Below, in pieces: positions 25,988-38,274 of a stretch of DNA of 64,000 nt. The notes under the pieces were generated by a model. The model worked only from the letters and a program-made list of their open reading frames with translations. It did no database searches and was not told the origin of the DNA. The DNA is from Deinococcus aestuarii (GTDB lineage Bacteria > Deinococcota > Deinococci > Deinococcales > Deinococcaceae). A program made the position numbers and the translations under genes. The stretch spans positions 62,001 through 126,000 of the forward strand of contig NZ_JAHKSN010000010.1 in the NCBI RefSeq assembly GCF_018863415.1. The letters are read 5' to 3'. How positions within the stretch are numbered: the first letter of the stretch is position 1; the number at the start of each line of letters is the position of its first letter.

Positions 25988-26740
25988 GTGAATCAGGCCT
26001 ATGTGGACGCGAGCTGGCACGAACTCCCGGGCGGGCAGGGGGTCGGCGGCTGGGGTCTGGTGCTCCTGCTGCCGGAAGCCCTCCCCGCCCGCTACCAGGG
26101 GCAACTCGACGCGCCGGACAACAATGCCGCCGAGCTGCGCGCCGTGCTGGAGGCCGTGCGCCATGCCCCGGCGAACGAGTCGCTGGCGGTGTACACCGAC
26201 AACGAGGCGGTGATCGCGTCGGTGGGGCGGGGACGGGGACCGCACTCGCTCACCGAACAGGCCCGCGAGGTTCAAGACGAGACGGAGGCGCGCGGCGTTC
26301 GGCTGCGGGTGAGTTACGCGCCGCGCACCCGGCGGCACATGCTCGCCGCCCACGACCTCGCCAACGACGCCCGGCGGGGCCTGACGACTCCTGCCGTCGC
26401 CGGGCCGCACGCCGACGTGCTCATCGAGCAGCGGCCCAGCAGCCCCGAGGCGCGCGTCAGCCTGCGCCGTCACGGGGAGCGGGTCACGGCGCACGTTCAC
26501 CTTGAGCCCCTCTCCGCCGTGCCGCCGAGTGCCCAGGCCCTCCTCGCCGCCGTGACGCTGGCCCGCCCCGGCGAGGTGCTGTTCGTCCGGCGCGCGAGCA
26601 AGGTGGCGCAGGCCCTCTGGCAGCGGCCCGAGCGTGCCCTCCTCCCAGACGCCCTCGCCCGCTTGCAGGAGGCGCGGCAGACGGCGGACGGGCTGGGGGT
26701 ACAGGTGCAGTTCCAGAAGACGGGGGAAGGGAGGGGATGA
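25988..26740 (+). CDS. RNase H-fold protein with extra C-terminal domain
   Basis: A 250-residue protein. Residues 1-128 have the RNase HI core: A-Y-V-D-A-S-W (first Asp), A-E-L-R-A-V-L-E-A-V (Glu), V-Y-T-D-N-E-A-V-I (Asp) and a final H-D-L-A-N-D-A, so all four acidic metal ligands appear retained. The remaining 120 residues form an unknown, mixed alpha/beta tail absent from standard RNase HI. It may act on RNA-DNA hybrids; the C-terminal part may give substrate or partner binding. The start is GTG with only a G-rich upstream stretch. Confidence 0.82.
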   Translation: MNQAYVDASWHELPGGQGVGGWGLVLLLPEALPARYQGQLDAPDNNAAELRAVLEAVRHAPANESLAVYTDNEAVIASVGRGRGPHSLTEQAREVQDETEARGVRLRVSYAPRTRRHMLAAHDLANDARRGLTTPAVAGPHADVLIEQRPSSPEARVSLRRHGERVTAHVHLEPLSAVPPSAQALLAAVTLARPGEVLFVRRASKVAQALWQRPERALLPDALARLQEARQTADGLGVQVQFQKTGEGRG

Positions 26741-26789
26741 GCGACGAGGCGCGGCCGCCAGAGCAGAGCTGCCCTTCACTCTCCACCCA

Positions 26790-27476
26790 TCACACCTCCG
26801 CCCATTCCCCCGGCTCCAGCACCCGCACGTCCACCCCGCGCGCCTGCCCCTCCCGCGCGAAGACCTGTGGGTCGCCGGTCAGGGGCGGGAAGGTCCCGTA
26901 GTGCATGGGGACGGCGACGCGGGGGCGCAGCAGCTCCAGCGCGCGGGCGGCCTCCTCCGGCCCCATCGTGTAATGGTCGCCGACCGGCAGCAGGGCGGCG
27001 TCGAGGCCACGGTCGCCGATCAGGCGCATGTCGGAAAAGAGGTTGGTGTCGCCCGCGTGGTAGACGCGCACGCCGCCCATCTCGATCACGAGGCCGGTGG
27101 GCATCCCCCCGTAGGTGCCGTCAGGGAAGGAGGACGAGTGCCATGCGGGGGTGAAATACACGCTGCCCCACTCGCCGCGCACGGTGCCGCCGATGTTCGC
27201 GCCGATGGCGTTCGCGGCGCCGTGCTGGCCCGCGTAGTTCCCGATCTCCGCCGTGCCGATGACGGGTACCCCCGCCCGGCCGAAGTCGAGGGCGTTCCCC
27301 CAGTGGTCGCCGTGCGCGTGGCTGATCAGGACGGCGCTGACGTTCCAGCCCAGCGCCTCCTCCAGGGTGACGGGCGACTTGGGGTTCCCCGCGATGAAAG
27401 GGTCGATCAGGACGCGGTGCTCGCCGTTCTGAAGCAGGAAGGCGCTCTGGCCGAGGAAGCGAAGCTGGAGGGGCAT
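26790..27476 (-). CDS. UPF0173 metal-dependent hydrolase
   Basis: A 228-residue metallo-beta-lactamase-fold hydrolase of the YtkL/UPF0173 family. The metal site S-H-A-H-G-D-H-W-G, the strand L-I-D-P-F-I and the later Y-H-A-G-D-T and V-P-M-H-Y-G blocks are all present. The natural substrate of this family is not established. TAGCGT lies 6 nt before the ATG, indicating a leaderless transcript. It converges with the RNase H-like gene without an obvious terminator. Confidence 0.95.
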   Translation of the reverse strand: MPLQLRFLGQSAFLLQNGEHRVLIDPFIAGNPKSPVTLEEALGWNVSAVLISHAHGDHWGNALDFGRAGVPVIGTAEIGNYAGQHGAANAIGANIGGTVRGEWGSVYFTPAWHSSSFPDGTYGGMPTGLVIEMGGVRVYHAGDTNLFSDMRLIGDRGLDAALLPVGDHYTMGPEEAARALELLRPRVAVPMHYGTFPPLTGDPQVFAREGQARGVDVRVLEPGEWAEV

Positions 27477-27482
27477 GACGCC

Positions 27483-27488
27483 ACGCTA
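27483..27488 (-). promoter_or_regulatory. -10 element for the UPF0173 gene (leaderless type)
   Basis: TAGCGT on the minus strand, 6 nt before ATG 27476. Confidence 0.5.
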
Positions 27489-27596
27489 AAGGCTCGGGGC
27501 CGGGGCCGGACGTGCCCCGGATTTCGACTTCGCTGAGCTTCGGCGGGGGGAGGACTTGACACGGCCGCGTTGCGGGGGAGGTCATTCCCGGCCCCG

Positions 27597-27602
27597 TATA
27601 GT
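27597..27602 (+). promoter_or_regulatory. -10 element of the cdaA operon
   Basis: TATAGT. Initiation 6-7 nt downstream falls on GTG 27609, which opens a short frame rather than cdaA. Confidence 0.6.
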
Positions 27603-27619
27603 GGACGCGTGCCGCACGG

Positions 27620-28476
<857 letters not shown>

Positions 28477-28480
<4 letters not shown>

Positions 28481-29490
28481 AGGGCCCAGGGGGCGAGCTG
28501 CGGCGCTGGCTCGACCCGCGCTACCTGTGGCGGCGGGCGCTGCACAACCTGCCCGCCAAGGTGCTCGCGTTCCTGGTGGCCGTGACCCTGTGGTTCGTGG
28601 CGACGAGCGACCGCCGGGCGAACGTGGAGCAGGGCTTCGACGTGCCCCTGACAGTCTCGGACACGACGGGCGGGCGGGGCGAGGGCACCCGCGCCGTGAG
28701 CGGCCTGACCCCGGCGACCGTCCGGGTGACGCTGAGCGGGCGGCCCGAGCGGCTCCAGGAGCTGACGGGCGACGACGTGCGGGCGGTGGTGGACGTGACC
28801 GGCGTGCCGGAGGGGAGCTTCACCCTGCCCGTGGCGGTGGAACCCCCCACCGGCACAACCCTGCGCGAGCAGCGGCCCCGGCGGGTGCAGGGCTTCGTGG
28901 ACACCCGGCTGACCCGCAGCCTGCCCGTCACGCTGAGCGTTGCCACCCCCCCCGAGGCGAGCCTGCCGCGTTACGGCGTGAGCCCCGACGGGGCCACCGT
29001 GGCCGGACCGGGCCGGGTGGTGCGCGAGGTGGCGCGGCTGGTGAGTACGCCCCTGAGCCTCGCCCCCGGCGACGAGCGCGAGGCGGCCCTGATCGCCCTC
29101 GACGCCGGGGGGCAGCCCGTCCCCGGCGTGACGACCAACCCGGCCAGCGTCACGGTGCGCCGCCTTGACACCGGGGAGCTGCCCGTCAAGGCCGTGCGGG
29201 TGGTGCTGAGCGACCCGCCCGCCGGCCTGCGCGTCACCTCGGTCAGCGTGCAGCCCAGCAGCGTGCGCCTGATCGCCGCCCCTGAACTCCTCGCCCGGCT
29301 GCGCGAGGTGACCGGGGTCGTCGCGTACCGGGAAGGCACCTACACCGCCCCCGTCACCCTGCGCGTCCCGGCAGGAGCCCAGGCGCTCGAGGGCGTCAGC
29401 GTGCGCCTCACCGTCGAGCGCCCCACGCCCACGCCCGGGCCAGACGGCGGGCCCCCACCCGCTCCGGCGCCGAACCCCCCCTCCCCCTGA
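28477..29490 (+). CDS. cdaR: YbbR-domain regulator of CdaA
   Basis: A 337-residue membrane-anchored regulator of the diadenylate cyclase. It has a short cytoplasmic start, one membrane helix (residues about 27-44, V-L-A-F-L-V-A-V-T-L-W), then YbbR repeats facing outside, seen as repeating V-R-V-T-L-S-G and V-x-V-P-E-G-S blocks. The C-terminus is Pro-rich. The start is GTG in a 4-nt overlap with cdaA. It is cotranscribed, and the protein is expected to bind CdaA in the membrane. Confidence 0.94.
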
Positions 29491-29577
29491 GGTCCAGGCG
29501 GCTTCCCCGGGTGGAGAACCCACCCAAAATGGAAGCGCTACCGTCTTTCACGTCAAGATGCGGGGCCCGGGGGGCGG

Positions 29578-29583
29578 TATACT
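29578..29583 (+). promoter_or_regulatory. -10 element upstream of yqeK
   Basis: TATACT. Initiation 6-7 nt later falls on ATG 29590, the start of a 10-codon frame. Confidence 0.6.
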
Positions 29584-29589
29584 TCACAC

Positions 29590-29622
29590 ATGGTGTGGCG
29601 CGGCACTCCAGTGTCCCTATGA
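29590..29622 (+). CDS. Candidate leaderless 10-residue leader peptide before yqeK
   Basis: ATG 29590 lies 6 nt after TATACT. The frame encodes M-V-W-R-G-T-P-V-S-L and stops at TGA 29620-29622, which overlaps the yqeK ATG (29619-29621) in an ATGA junction. This is the same coupling used by the real genes downstream. Such an arrangement would let ribosomes loaded on a leaderless start re-initiate at yqeK. Expression is unproven. Confidence 0.45.
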   Translation: MVWRGTPVSL

Positions 29623-30293
29623 TTGCCCAATTCCTCGACCTTCAGCACCCGCTGGCCGAACTCGCCGGCTGGGACGAGCGGGTGCGGCTGATGGTGCGCC
29701 CCCGGCGGTACGAACACGTGCTGCGGGTGGCCGACCTCGCCTGCCGCATCGCGCGCGCCAACGGGCTCGACGAGGCGCGGGCCTACGCGGCGGGGCTGCT
29801 GCACGACCTCGCCCGCGACCTGCCGGACGCCGAGCTGCTGCGGCTGGCCCCCCCCGAGTGCGACATCGACGCCGTGCACCCGCTCGCGCTGCACGGGCGG
29901 GCGGCCCGGACCCTGCTCGAACGCTGGGGCTACCGCGACCCCGTGGTGCTGGAGGCGGTCGAGGACCACACGACGGGCCCGCGCGGGGGCAACCCGGTCG
30001 CCGACTGCGTGTACGTCGCCGACGTGTCCGAGCCCGGCCGCGGGGTGAACGAGCACATCCGCGACCTCGCGCTGCACGACCTTCCGGCGGCGCTGAGTGG
30101 TGCCCTCGTCTCCAAGGTGACCTACCTCCAGGGGCGCGGCATCACGGTGCATCCCCGCACCCTGCGCGCCTACCACGCGCTGCCCTGCGTGCGGCAGGCG
30201 CTGGCCGGGGGGCAGGAAGCGCCCCTGTGCCCCGCCCCGGACGGGCCGGCCCTCCGGCCCCCGCGTCGGCGCCGCCCCTCCTCCCACACATGA
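29619..30293 (+). CDS. yqeK: HD-domain Ap4A hydrolase, YqeK family
   Basis: A 224-residue HD-fold phosphohydrolase that symmetrically cleaves diadenosine tetraphosphate. Metal ligands are visible: Y-E-H-V-L-R-V, L-L-H-D-L-A-R-D (HD pair) and the later V-E-D-H-T-T-G. It has a longer Pro/Arg-rich C-terminal tail than B. subtilis YqeK. ATG 29619 follows a 10-codon frame with a 4-nt overlap; in-frame GTG 29595 is an alternative. It overlaps the LCP gene by 4 nt. The order yqeK, LCP, rsfS is a common neighbourhood, here without nadD. Confidence 0.92.
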   Translation: MIAQFLDLQHPLAELAGWDERVRLMVRPRRYEHVLRVADLACRIARANGLDEARAYAAGLLHDLARDLPDAELLRLAPPECDIDAVHPLALHGRAARTLLERWGYRDPVVLEAVEDHTTGPRGGNPVADCVYVADVSEPGRGVNEHIRDLALHDLPAALSGALVSKVTYLQGRGITVHPRTLRAYHALPCVRQALAGGQEAPLCPAPDGPALRPPRRRRPSSHT

Positions 30294-31572
30294 CCTTCGG
30301 CCCGGCCACCCGCCGCTCCCGGCTGCGCGCGCTGCAACTCGGGGGGCTGAGCCTCGCCTCCCTCTCGCTGGGGGGCTTCGCGGTGCTCGGCACGCCGGGT
30401 GCGTCGCCGCTCCAGGCCACCCCGGTGCGGGGAGGCGTGCCGCACTTCACGCTGCTGCTCGCCGGGCGGGACATCGTGTACTGCGCCTACCGCACGCCCT
30501 GCCGGGACCAGGAGCAGCGCACCGGCCTGATCCAGCCCCCCAACACCGATACGCTCATGCTCGTGAAGGTGGACGCCGGGCAGGTCAGCGTGCTCAACAT
30601 CCCGCGCGACACGAACGTGGGGGAGTTCGACCCCCAGGCGTCCGTCGCCGCGCAGAAGGTGAACAGCCGCTACTGGTCGGGGGGCCCGCAGGCCCTCACC
30701 CGCGCGGTGGAGACGATCACGGGCGAACGGGTGGACGCCTACATGATCGTGCGCACCGACTACGTGGCGCGGGTGATCGACGCGCTCGGCGGCCTCGACG
30801 TGACCGTGCCCGAGGGCGGCATCGAGTGGGTCGATCAGGCGGCGGGGGTGGACCTGCGCCTCCCGGCGGGGCAGCACCACCTTCAGGGCGAACAGGCCGT
30901 CCTCTTCCTGCGGGTGCGCAAGGGGTTCGGCGACGACTACGGGCGCATCGACCACCAGAAGCAGGCCCTGACCCAGCTTGCCGCGCGGCTGCGGTCGCCG
31001 CAGGGGCTGGCGGCGCTGCCCACCATCCTGGGCGGCATCGGCAACGGGGTGGAGACGAACGTCGATCCCGGCCTGCTGACCACCCTGCTGCCGCACCTGC
31101 CGGACCTGAGGCTTTCGTTCGCCACCCTGCCCACGGGGACGATTGCGGGCACCTTTAACCTCGCGGCGGACCGGGAGGCGCTCGCCCGGGTGTGGGGGCA
31201 GGGCACGGGGGCGGGCGCCTCCCGGACGGCGCCGGACGTGGGCGTGCGCGTGGTGGACGCCAGCGGCGCGGGGCTCGGGGCGGGGCTGACGCGGGCGCTG
31301 CGGGCGCTGGGGTACACTCGCGTGACGGTGGAGACGGCGCCCCCCAGCCGCGAGGCGAGCCAGGTCCTGACCGGGCAGAGCGTGGAGGCCGCGAACGAGC
31401 TCGCGCTCACCCTGGGGTTGCCCCGGCTCCAGGGTGAGCGCTTCCCGGTTTCGGCGGGCGAGGTCGGTATCCTGCTGGGGGCCGACGCCCGCGTCAGCCT
31501 CGCCGCCCTCGCCGCCCTCAGCCGGGGCGCGGACCGGCCCCTGCTGAGTCGCGTGCCCACCACGGAGAATCC

Positions 31573-31576
<4 letters not shown>
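30290..31576 (+). CDS. LytR-CpsA-Psr family cell-wall ligase
   Basis: A 428-residue exported, membrane-anchored LCP protein, which attaches polymers to peptidoglycan. After a basic start there is a hydrophobic anchor (residues about 15-38). The LCP catalytic core follows: N-T-D-T-L-M-L-V-K-V, S-V-L-N-I-P-R-D-T and a phosphate-binding R-V-R-K-G-F-G-D-D-Y-G-R. A C-terminal LytR_C domain begins V-G-V-R-V-V-D-A-S-G near residue 317. ATG overlaps the yqeK stop and its own stop overlaps rsfS. Confidence 0.93.
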
Positions 31577-31962
<386 letters not shown>

Positions 31963-32022
31963 GGGAGATCGGCCAGCCCCGTCACGCTTTCGCCGAGAGC
32001 TGAGGGCTGGCTGCCCCCTCCC

Positions 32023-32053
32023 CTGACATCCGCCTGACCTCGCGCCCCACAAT
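32023..32053 (+). promoter_or_regulatory. Promoter candidate of the two-component operon
   Basis: CTGACA (32023-32028), 19-nt spacer, CACAAT (32048-32053), then 7 nt to ATG 32061. Confidence 0.4.
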
Positions 32054-32060
32054 GAGGGCC

Positions 32061-32743
32061 ATGAGCCATGTGGTCGTGATCGAGGACGAGGGCACCGTGC
32101 GGGAGGTGGTGCGCTTTCACCTGGAACGCGCCGGGCTGCGGGTGAGTGTGTTCGACACGGCGCGCGCGGCGGAGGAAGCGCTTTCCGGGGCGGACGCCCT
32201 GGTGCTCGACTGGATGCTGCCGGGCGAGAGCGGCCTGGGTCTGCTGCGCCGGTTGCGCGCCGACCCCGAGCGGCGGCGCCTCCCGGTGCTGATGCTCACC
32301 GCCCGAGCGGCAGAGGCGGAGCGGGTGGAGGGGCTGGAATCGGGCGCGGACGACTACCTCACCAAGCCCTTTTCGGCGGCCGAACTTGTGGCGCGGGTGC
32401 GGGCCCTGCTGAGGCGTTCGCTGCCCGACGCCCCGCAGGTCCTGAGCAACGGCCCGCTCGGGCTGGACCTGGGGGCCGCCGCCGCGCGCCTGGGGGAAGC
32501 GAGGCTGCACCTCACCCGCCGCGAGTTCGACCTGCTCGCCTTCCTGACCCGCAACACGGGCCGGGTGTACTCGCGCGCCGAACTTCTCGACCGGGTGTGG
32601 GGCGCCGACTTTTTGGGCGGTGAGCGCACGGTGGACCAGCACGTCACCCAACTGCGCGCGCACCTGGGCGACGACCCGGCCCACCCCCGCTTTCTGGAGA
32701 CCGTGCGCGGCAAGGGCTACCGGATGCGCCCCTGGGCGTCGCC

Positions 32744-32747
<4 letters not shown>
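32061..32747 (+). CDS. OmpR/PhoB-family response regulator
   Basis: A 228-residue regulator. The receiver has the acidic pair E8/D9, phospho-acceptor D50 (V-L-D-W-M-L-P) and Lys102 (T-K-P-F). The C-terminal winged helix shows L-T-R-R-E-F-D-L-L, V-D-Q-H-V-T-Q-L-R and R-G-K-G-Y-R, with PhoB-like spacing. ATG 32061 is preferred over 32052 because CACAAT is 7 nt upstream. It is joined to the kinase by a GTGA overlap. With phoU 3 kb downstream, phosphate control is plausible but not proven. Confidence 0.94.
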
Positions 32748-33724
<977 letters not shown>

Positions 33725-33738
33725 GCCGGACCAACGGA

Positions 33739-33769
33739 AGGAGAGGGAGCCTTCGTCGCTCCCTCTCCT
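33739..33769 (+). terminator. Hairpin after the histidine kinase gene
   Basis: A 12-bp perfect stem (33739-33750 with 33758-33769) and 7-nt loop, followed by a short T-containing stretch. It lies between convergent genes and may serve both. Confidence 0.7.
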
Positions 33770-33785
33770 CATTTCAACGTGTGTT

Positions 33786-34421
33786 TTAGCGGCGCGGCCC
33801 GTCGGTGGGTCCACCCAGCCGGACCTCGGTGCGCTGCCCGCCACCCCGGCCCGCCAGCCCCGCGAGGCCGATCAAGCCGAGCAGGCCCCAGGGAAAGCCC
33901 CGGTTGTTGTTCGTGGTGGTGGTCGTCGTGGTATCGGTCGTCCCCGTCGTCGCGGCGTCGGTCGCCGTAGCGTCCGTCGTGCTCGTGTCCGTCGTGGTCG
34001 TGTCGGTGGTCGCCGCGTCCGTGCCGGTGGTGTCGGTTCCCGTCGTGTCCGTCCCGGTCGTATCCGTCGTCGTGGTGTCGGTCGTGGTCGTATCCGTGCC
34101 CGTGGTGTCCGTCCCGGTCGTGTCCGTCGTCGTGGTGTCGGTCGCGGTCGTGTCCGTCCCGGTGGTGTCGGTCCCCGTCGTGTCCGTCCCCTGAACTTCG
34201 TTCCCGGCCGCGCCGTCGCTCTCGGTCTCGGTGGTGATGGCGTCGTTCTGAACGTCCGTGCCCGTGGTATCGGTCCCGGTCGTGTCCGTGCCGGTCGTAT
34301 CGGTCGCGGTGGTGTCCGTCGTCGTGGTGTCGGTGGTGGCCGCGTCCGTCTGCGCCGTCGCCATCACCGGAGTGGAGACGAGGGCCAGAGCAAGAATCAG
34401 GTTGCGCATATTGGGGGTCAT
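33786..34421 (-). CDS. Thr/Asp-repeat exported protein with WGxxGxxG C-terminal motif
   Basis: A 211-residue protein. The signal peptide (L-I-L-A-L-A-L-V-S-T-P-V-M-A-T-A-Q) is followed by about 130 residues of T-D-T-T-G/T/A pentapeptides, interrupted once by a 25-residue acidic spacer. The C-terminus has W-G-L-L-G-L-I-G-L-A-G-L-A-G-R, a WGxxGxxG hydrophobic helix followed by basic residues, which looks like a membrane anchor or sorting tail. ATG 34421 has GGAGG 5 nt upstream. Heavy O-glycosylation of the Thr stalk is a guess. Confidence 0.82.
   Translation of the reverse strand: MTPNMRNLILALALVSTPVMATAQTDAATTDTTTTDTTATDTTGTDTTGTDTTGTDVQNDAITTETESDGAAGNEVQGTDTTGTDTTGTDTTATDTTTTDTTGTDTTGTDTTTTDTTTTDTTGTDTTGTDTTGTDAATTDTTTTDTSTTDATATDAATTGTTDTTTTTTTNNNRGFPWGLLGLIGLAGLAGRGGGQRTEVRLGGPTDGPRR
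33935..34345. repeat. 15-bp coding minisatellite
   Basis: Imperfect tandem 15-bp units encoding T-D-T-T-X, two blocks separated by non-repetitive sequence around 34190-34255. Such arrays can expand or contract. Confidence 0.75.
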
Positions 34422-34482
34422 TCGGTCCTCCGGCAGGGGCAATTGGGGGGAAGTCGTGGGGCTCAGGTAGGGAAAGGTGGGC

Positions 34483-35397
34483 TTACTTGCGGTTGTTCCG
34501 CAGATCGTCGTCGCCCGTGACCCGCACGTCGCCCGTCTCGTTGACTTCCAGCACCTCGCGGCCCACCGTGTCGGTCACCGTCTGCTGCTCGGTCACGACG
34601 CGCTTGCCGACCTCGACCTCCTCGGTGACGAAGGCCTGCTTGCTGACCTGGGCGCGCTCGGCTTCCAACTCCACCCGCACGGTCTCAGTGCCGCTCGACG
34701 AGAGCACGTCACCCTGGACCGGCTGAGGGTTGCTGACAGGGTGGCGCTCGATGATCACTTCCTCGCGCTGCACCGGCACGCTCACGGTCTCCTGGTGGGT
34801 CTCCACCCGTTTGCCGATCTGCACGCTGCCCGCGCGGTACTTCTCCTTGTTGACCGTCAGACGCTCCTCCAGAAGCTGGAGGCGGTCGGGGGTCTTGAAC
34901 ATCCGGTCCCGGGCTTCGCGGTCGTAAAAGGTGCCCGCCGTACCCGTGGCCGCCGTGCCCATCGCCGCGTCACCCATCGTGGTGCCCGCCACAGCGGTCG
35001 TGGTGGTCGTCGAGGTCGTGGTCCCCATCGCCGTGTTCGCGCCACGCAGCACCCGCTCGTCGCTTTCCTCGACGTCGAAGACGTACTCCTCGTTCTCGTC
35101 GTAGCGGTGCAGTGAGGAGAGCTGGGTGCCGGTCATGCTGTCGAAGTACACGCCGTCGTTTTCGATCCGCGCGTAGCCGATGGGCACGATCAGCGCGCCG
35201 TTGAGGCTGCCGTTGTCGTCGTCGACGAGCAGGTAACGGATCTTGCCGTAGTCGTCGTCGACGAGCACGTCACGGACGGTGCCGATCTGGCTTCCCCCGG
35301 CGTAGGCGGTCGCGCCCACCGGGCTGTACATCCCTGAGTCCTGAAAATCCTCGCGGTAGCTGTTGGAGATATCGGACAGACGGTGAAGGTGTGGCAT
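34483..35397 (-). CDS. PRC-barrel and DUF2382 (YsnF-type) stress protein
   Basis: A 304-residue soluble protein. Residues 20-105 form a PRC-barrel (I-G-T-V-R-D-V-L-V-D-D-D, Y-L-L-V-D-D-D). A Thr/Ala/Gly-rich linker (around residues 122-155) leads to a DUF2382 domain at about 170-290 with paired strands such as V-S-V-P-V-Q-R-E-E-V-I-I-E-R. YsnF-like proteins are general-stress proteins of unknown mechanism. ATG 35397 has AAGGAG 8 nt upstream; a longer frame to 35439 lies ahead of that site. Confidence 0.9.
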   Translation of the reverse strand: MPHLHRLSDISNSYREDFQDSGMYSPVGATAYAGGSQIGTVRDVLVDDDYGKIRYLLVDDDNGSLNGALIVPIGYARIENDGVYFDSMTGTQLSSLHRYDENEEYVFDVEESDERVLRGANTAMGTTTSTTTTTAVAGTTMGDAAMGTAATGTAGTFYDREARDRMFKTPDRLQLLEERLTVNKEKYRAGSVQIGKRVETHQETVSVPVQREEVIIERHPVSNPQPVQGDVLSSSGTETVRVELEAERAQVSKQAFVTEEVEVGKRVVTEQQTVTDTVGREVLEVNETGDVRVTGDDDLRNNRK

Positions 35398-35721
35398 CTT
35401 CTTCGCTCCTTGTGGGGTGTGACTTGACTTCGCGGCCATTGTGCGAAATGCAACTTCGTCTTGTCTGAGAAAGTTAAGGTGTAAACTTGAAACTAACGCT
35501 GTCTGAAGCCGAGGCCAATGTGCGATTAAAGACGAGCGGTGGCCTTGAGAGGGCTGGACCCGGTTGAGGGGGGCAGCTCGATGAAAACCGCCCCAACACG
35601 TCTCAGGCTCCGCTCAGCGGGAGCGGTGGGGCGCGGGAAGTCCGGCGCCCGGCCACCGGCCATCACAGTTCCATGACCCTCCCGCCCCACCGGGGGTGAT
35701 ACGTTCCTGAGAGGAGTCCCC
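35398..35721. other. Divergent intergenic region between the YsnF-type gene and phoU
   Basis: It contains both ribosome-binding sites and an AT-richer stretch at 35455-35520, unusual here. Within it is an imperfect inverted repeat AAGTT-8-AACTT (35471-35488), a possible regulator site. A TACGTT hexamer at 35700-35705 could be the phoU -10. No gene seen. Confidence 0.5.
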
Positions 35722-36366
<645 letters not shown>

Positions 36367-36381
36367 GACAGGGGGAAAGCG

Positions 36382-36411
36382 GAGGGCCGCCGAACGGGTA
36401 GCCCTCTTTCC
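36382..36411 (+). terminator. Hairpin after phoU
   Basis: A 6-bp GAGGGC/GCCCTC stem (36382-36387 with 36401-36406), 13-nt loop, then TTTCCC. Confidence 0.5.
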
Positions 36412-36418
36412 CTCCGAG

Positions 36419-36766
36419 TTAGTTCTTCACGTTGTTCAGCAGAGCCCTCACCTGAGCGTCATACTGCACGGCGTCGAATACGAACGGTCCGAAGCCGTCG
36501 TAGGACCATTTGCCCCGACGGCGTGGCTGCTCGAAGTCGCTCCAGACGACGTGATCGCCTTTACGGGTCACGCGAGCCCGGAGGGGCCAGCACCCCCACT
36601 CGCCGCACTCGCAGACCAACAGGCTCACCGGGTCCTGTGTGGGGGTAACCCACTCACGTCAGTCGTCCTGCGCGTTCCACTCCTTCACGCTGGAATAACT
36701 CCCAGCGAGCTTCGGCTCGGGCGTGTGCTCGACCTCCCAGGCCCGTGCCCGCTCGATGAGGTTCAC
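36419..36766 (-). pseudogene. Broken gene for a small conserved hypothetical protein
   Basis: The C-terminal piece (36419-36628) reads L-L-V-C-E-C-G-E-W-G-C-W-P-L, then W-S-D-F-E-Q-P and G-P-F-V-F-D-A-V-Q-Y, a pattern I associate with hypothetical proteins of about 150 residues. Upstream in another minus-strand frame (36659-36766) is a protein-like stretch (V-N-L-I-E-R-A-R-A-W-E...L-A-G-S-Y) that stops at a TGA. The two halves are about 30 bases apart and out of frame, and no complete start is present. The 69-residue piece alone could still be expressed from GTG 36628. Confidence 0.45.
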
Positions 36767-36825
36767 CCGTCTACGAGGACTTCAACCTCTCGACCCTCAC
36801 CGGCACTGTTGGGAGGCCAACGTAG

Positions 36826-38217
<1,392 letters not shown>

Positions 38218-38262
38218 GTGGTCAGGCGTATGGGCCGAGGAGAGGATGTTTCTGACCTTGGG

Positions 38263-38268
38263 TAGGAT
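38263..38268 (+). promoter_or_regulatory. -10 element of the tRNA-like RNA gene
   Basis: TAGGAT with extended GGG before it; base 38275, the first of the RNA's closing stem, is 7 nt downstream, the expected transcription start. Confidence 0.5.
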
Positions 38269-38274
38269 CAGAGC

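Noticed and set aside
33935..34345. CRISPR-like repeat array
   Set aside because: The 15-bp period is contiguous, has no spacers and is an in-frame coding repeat; no cas genes are present.
35471..35488. DdrO-type radiation/desiccation response motif near the PRC-barrel gene
   Set aside because: The inverted repeat AAGTT-8-AACTT does not match the 17-bp palindromic consensus; no convincing copy was seen anywhere in the window.
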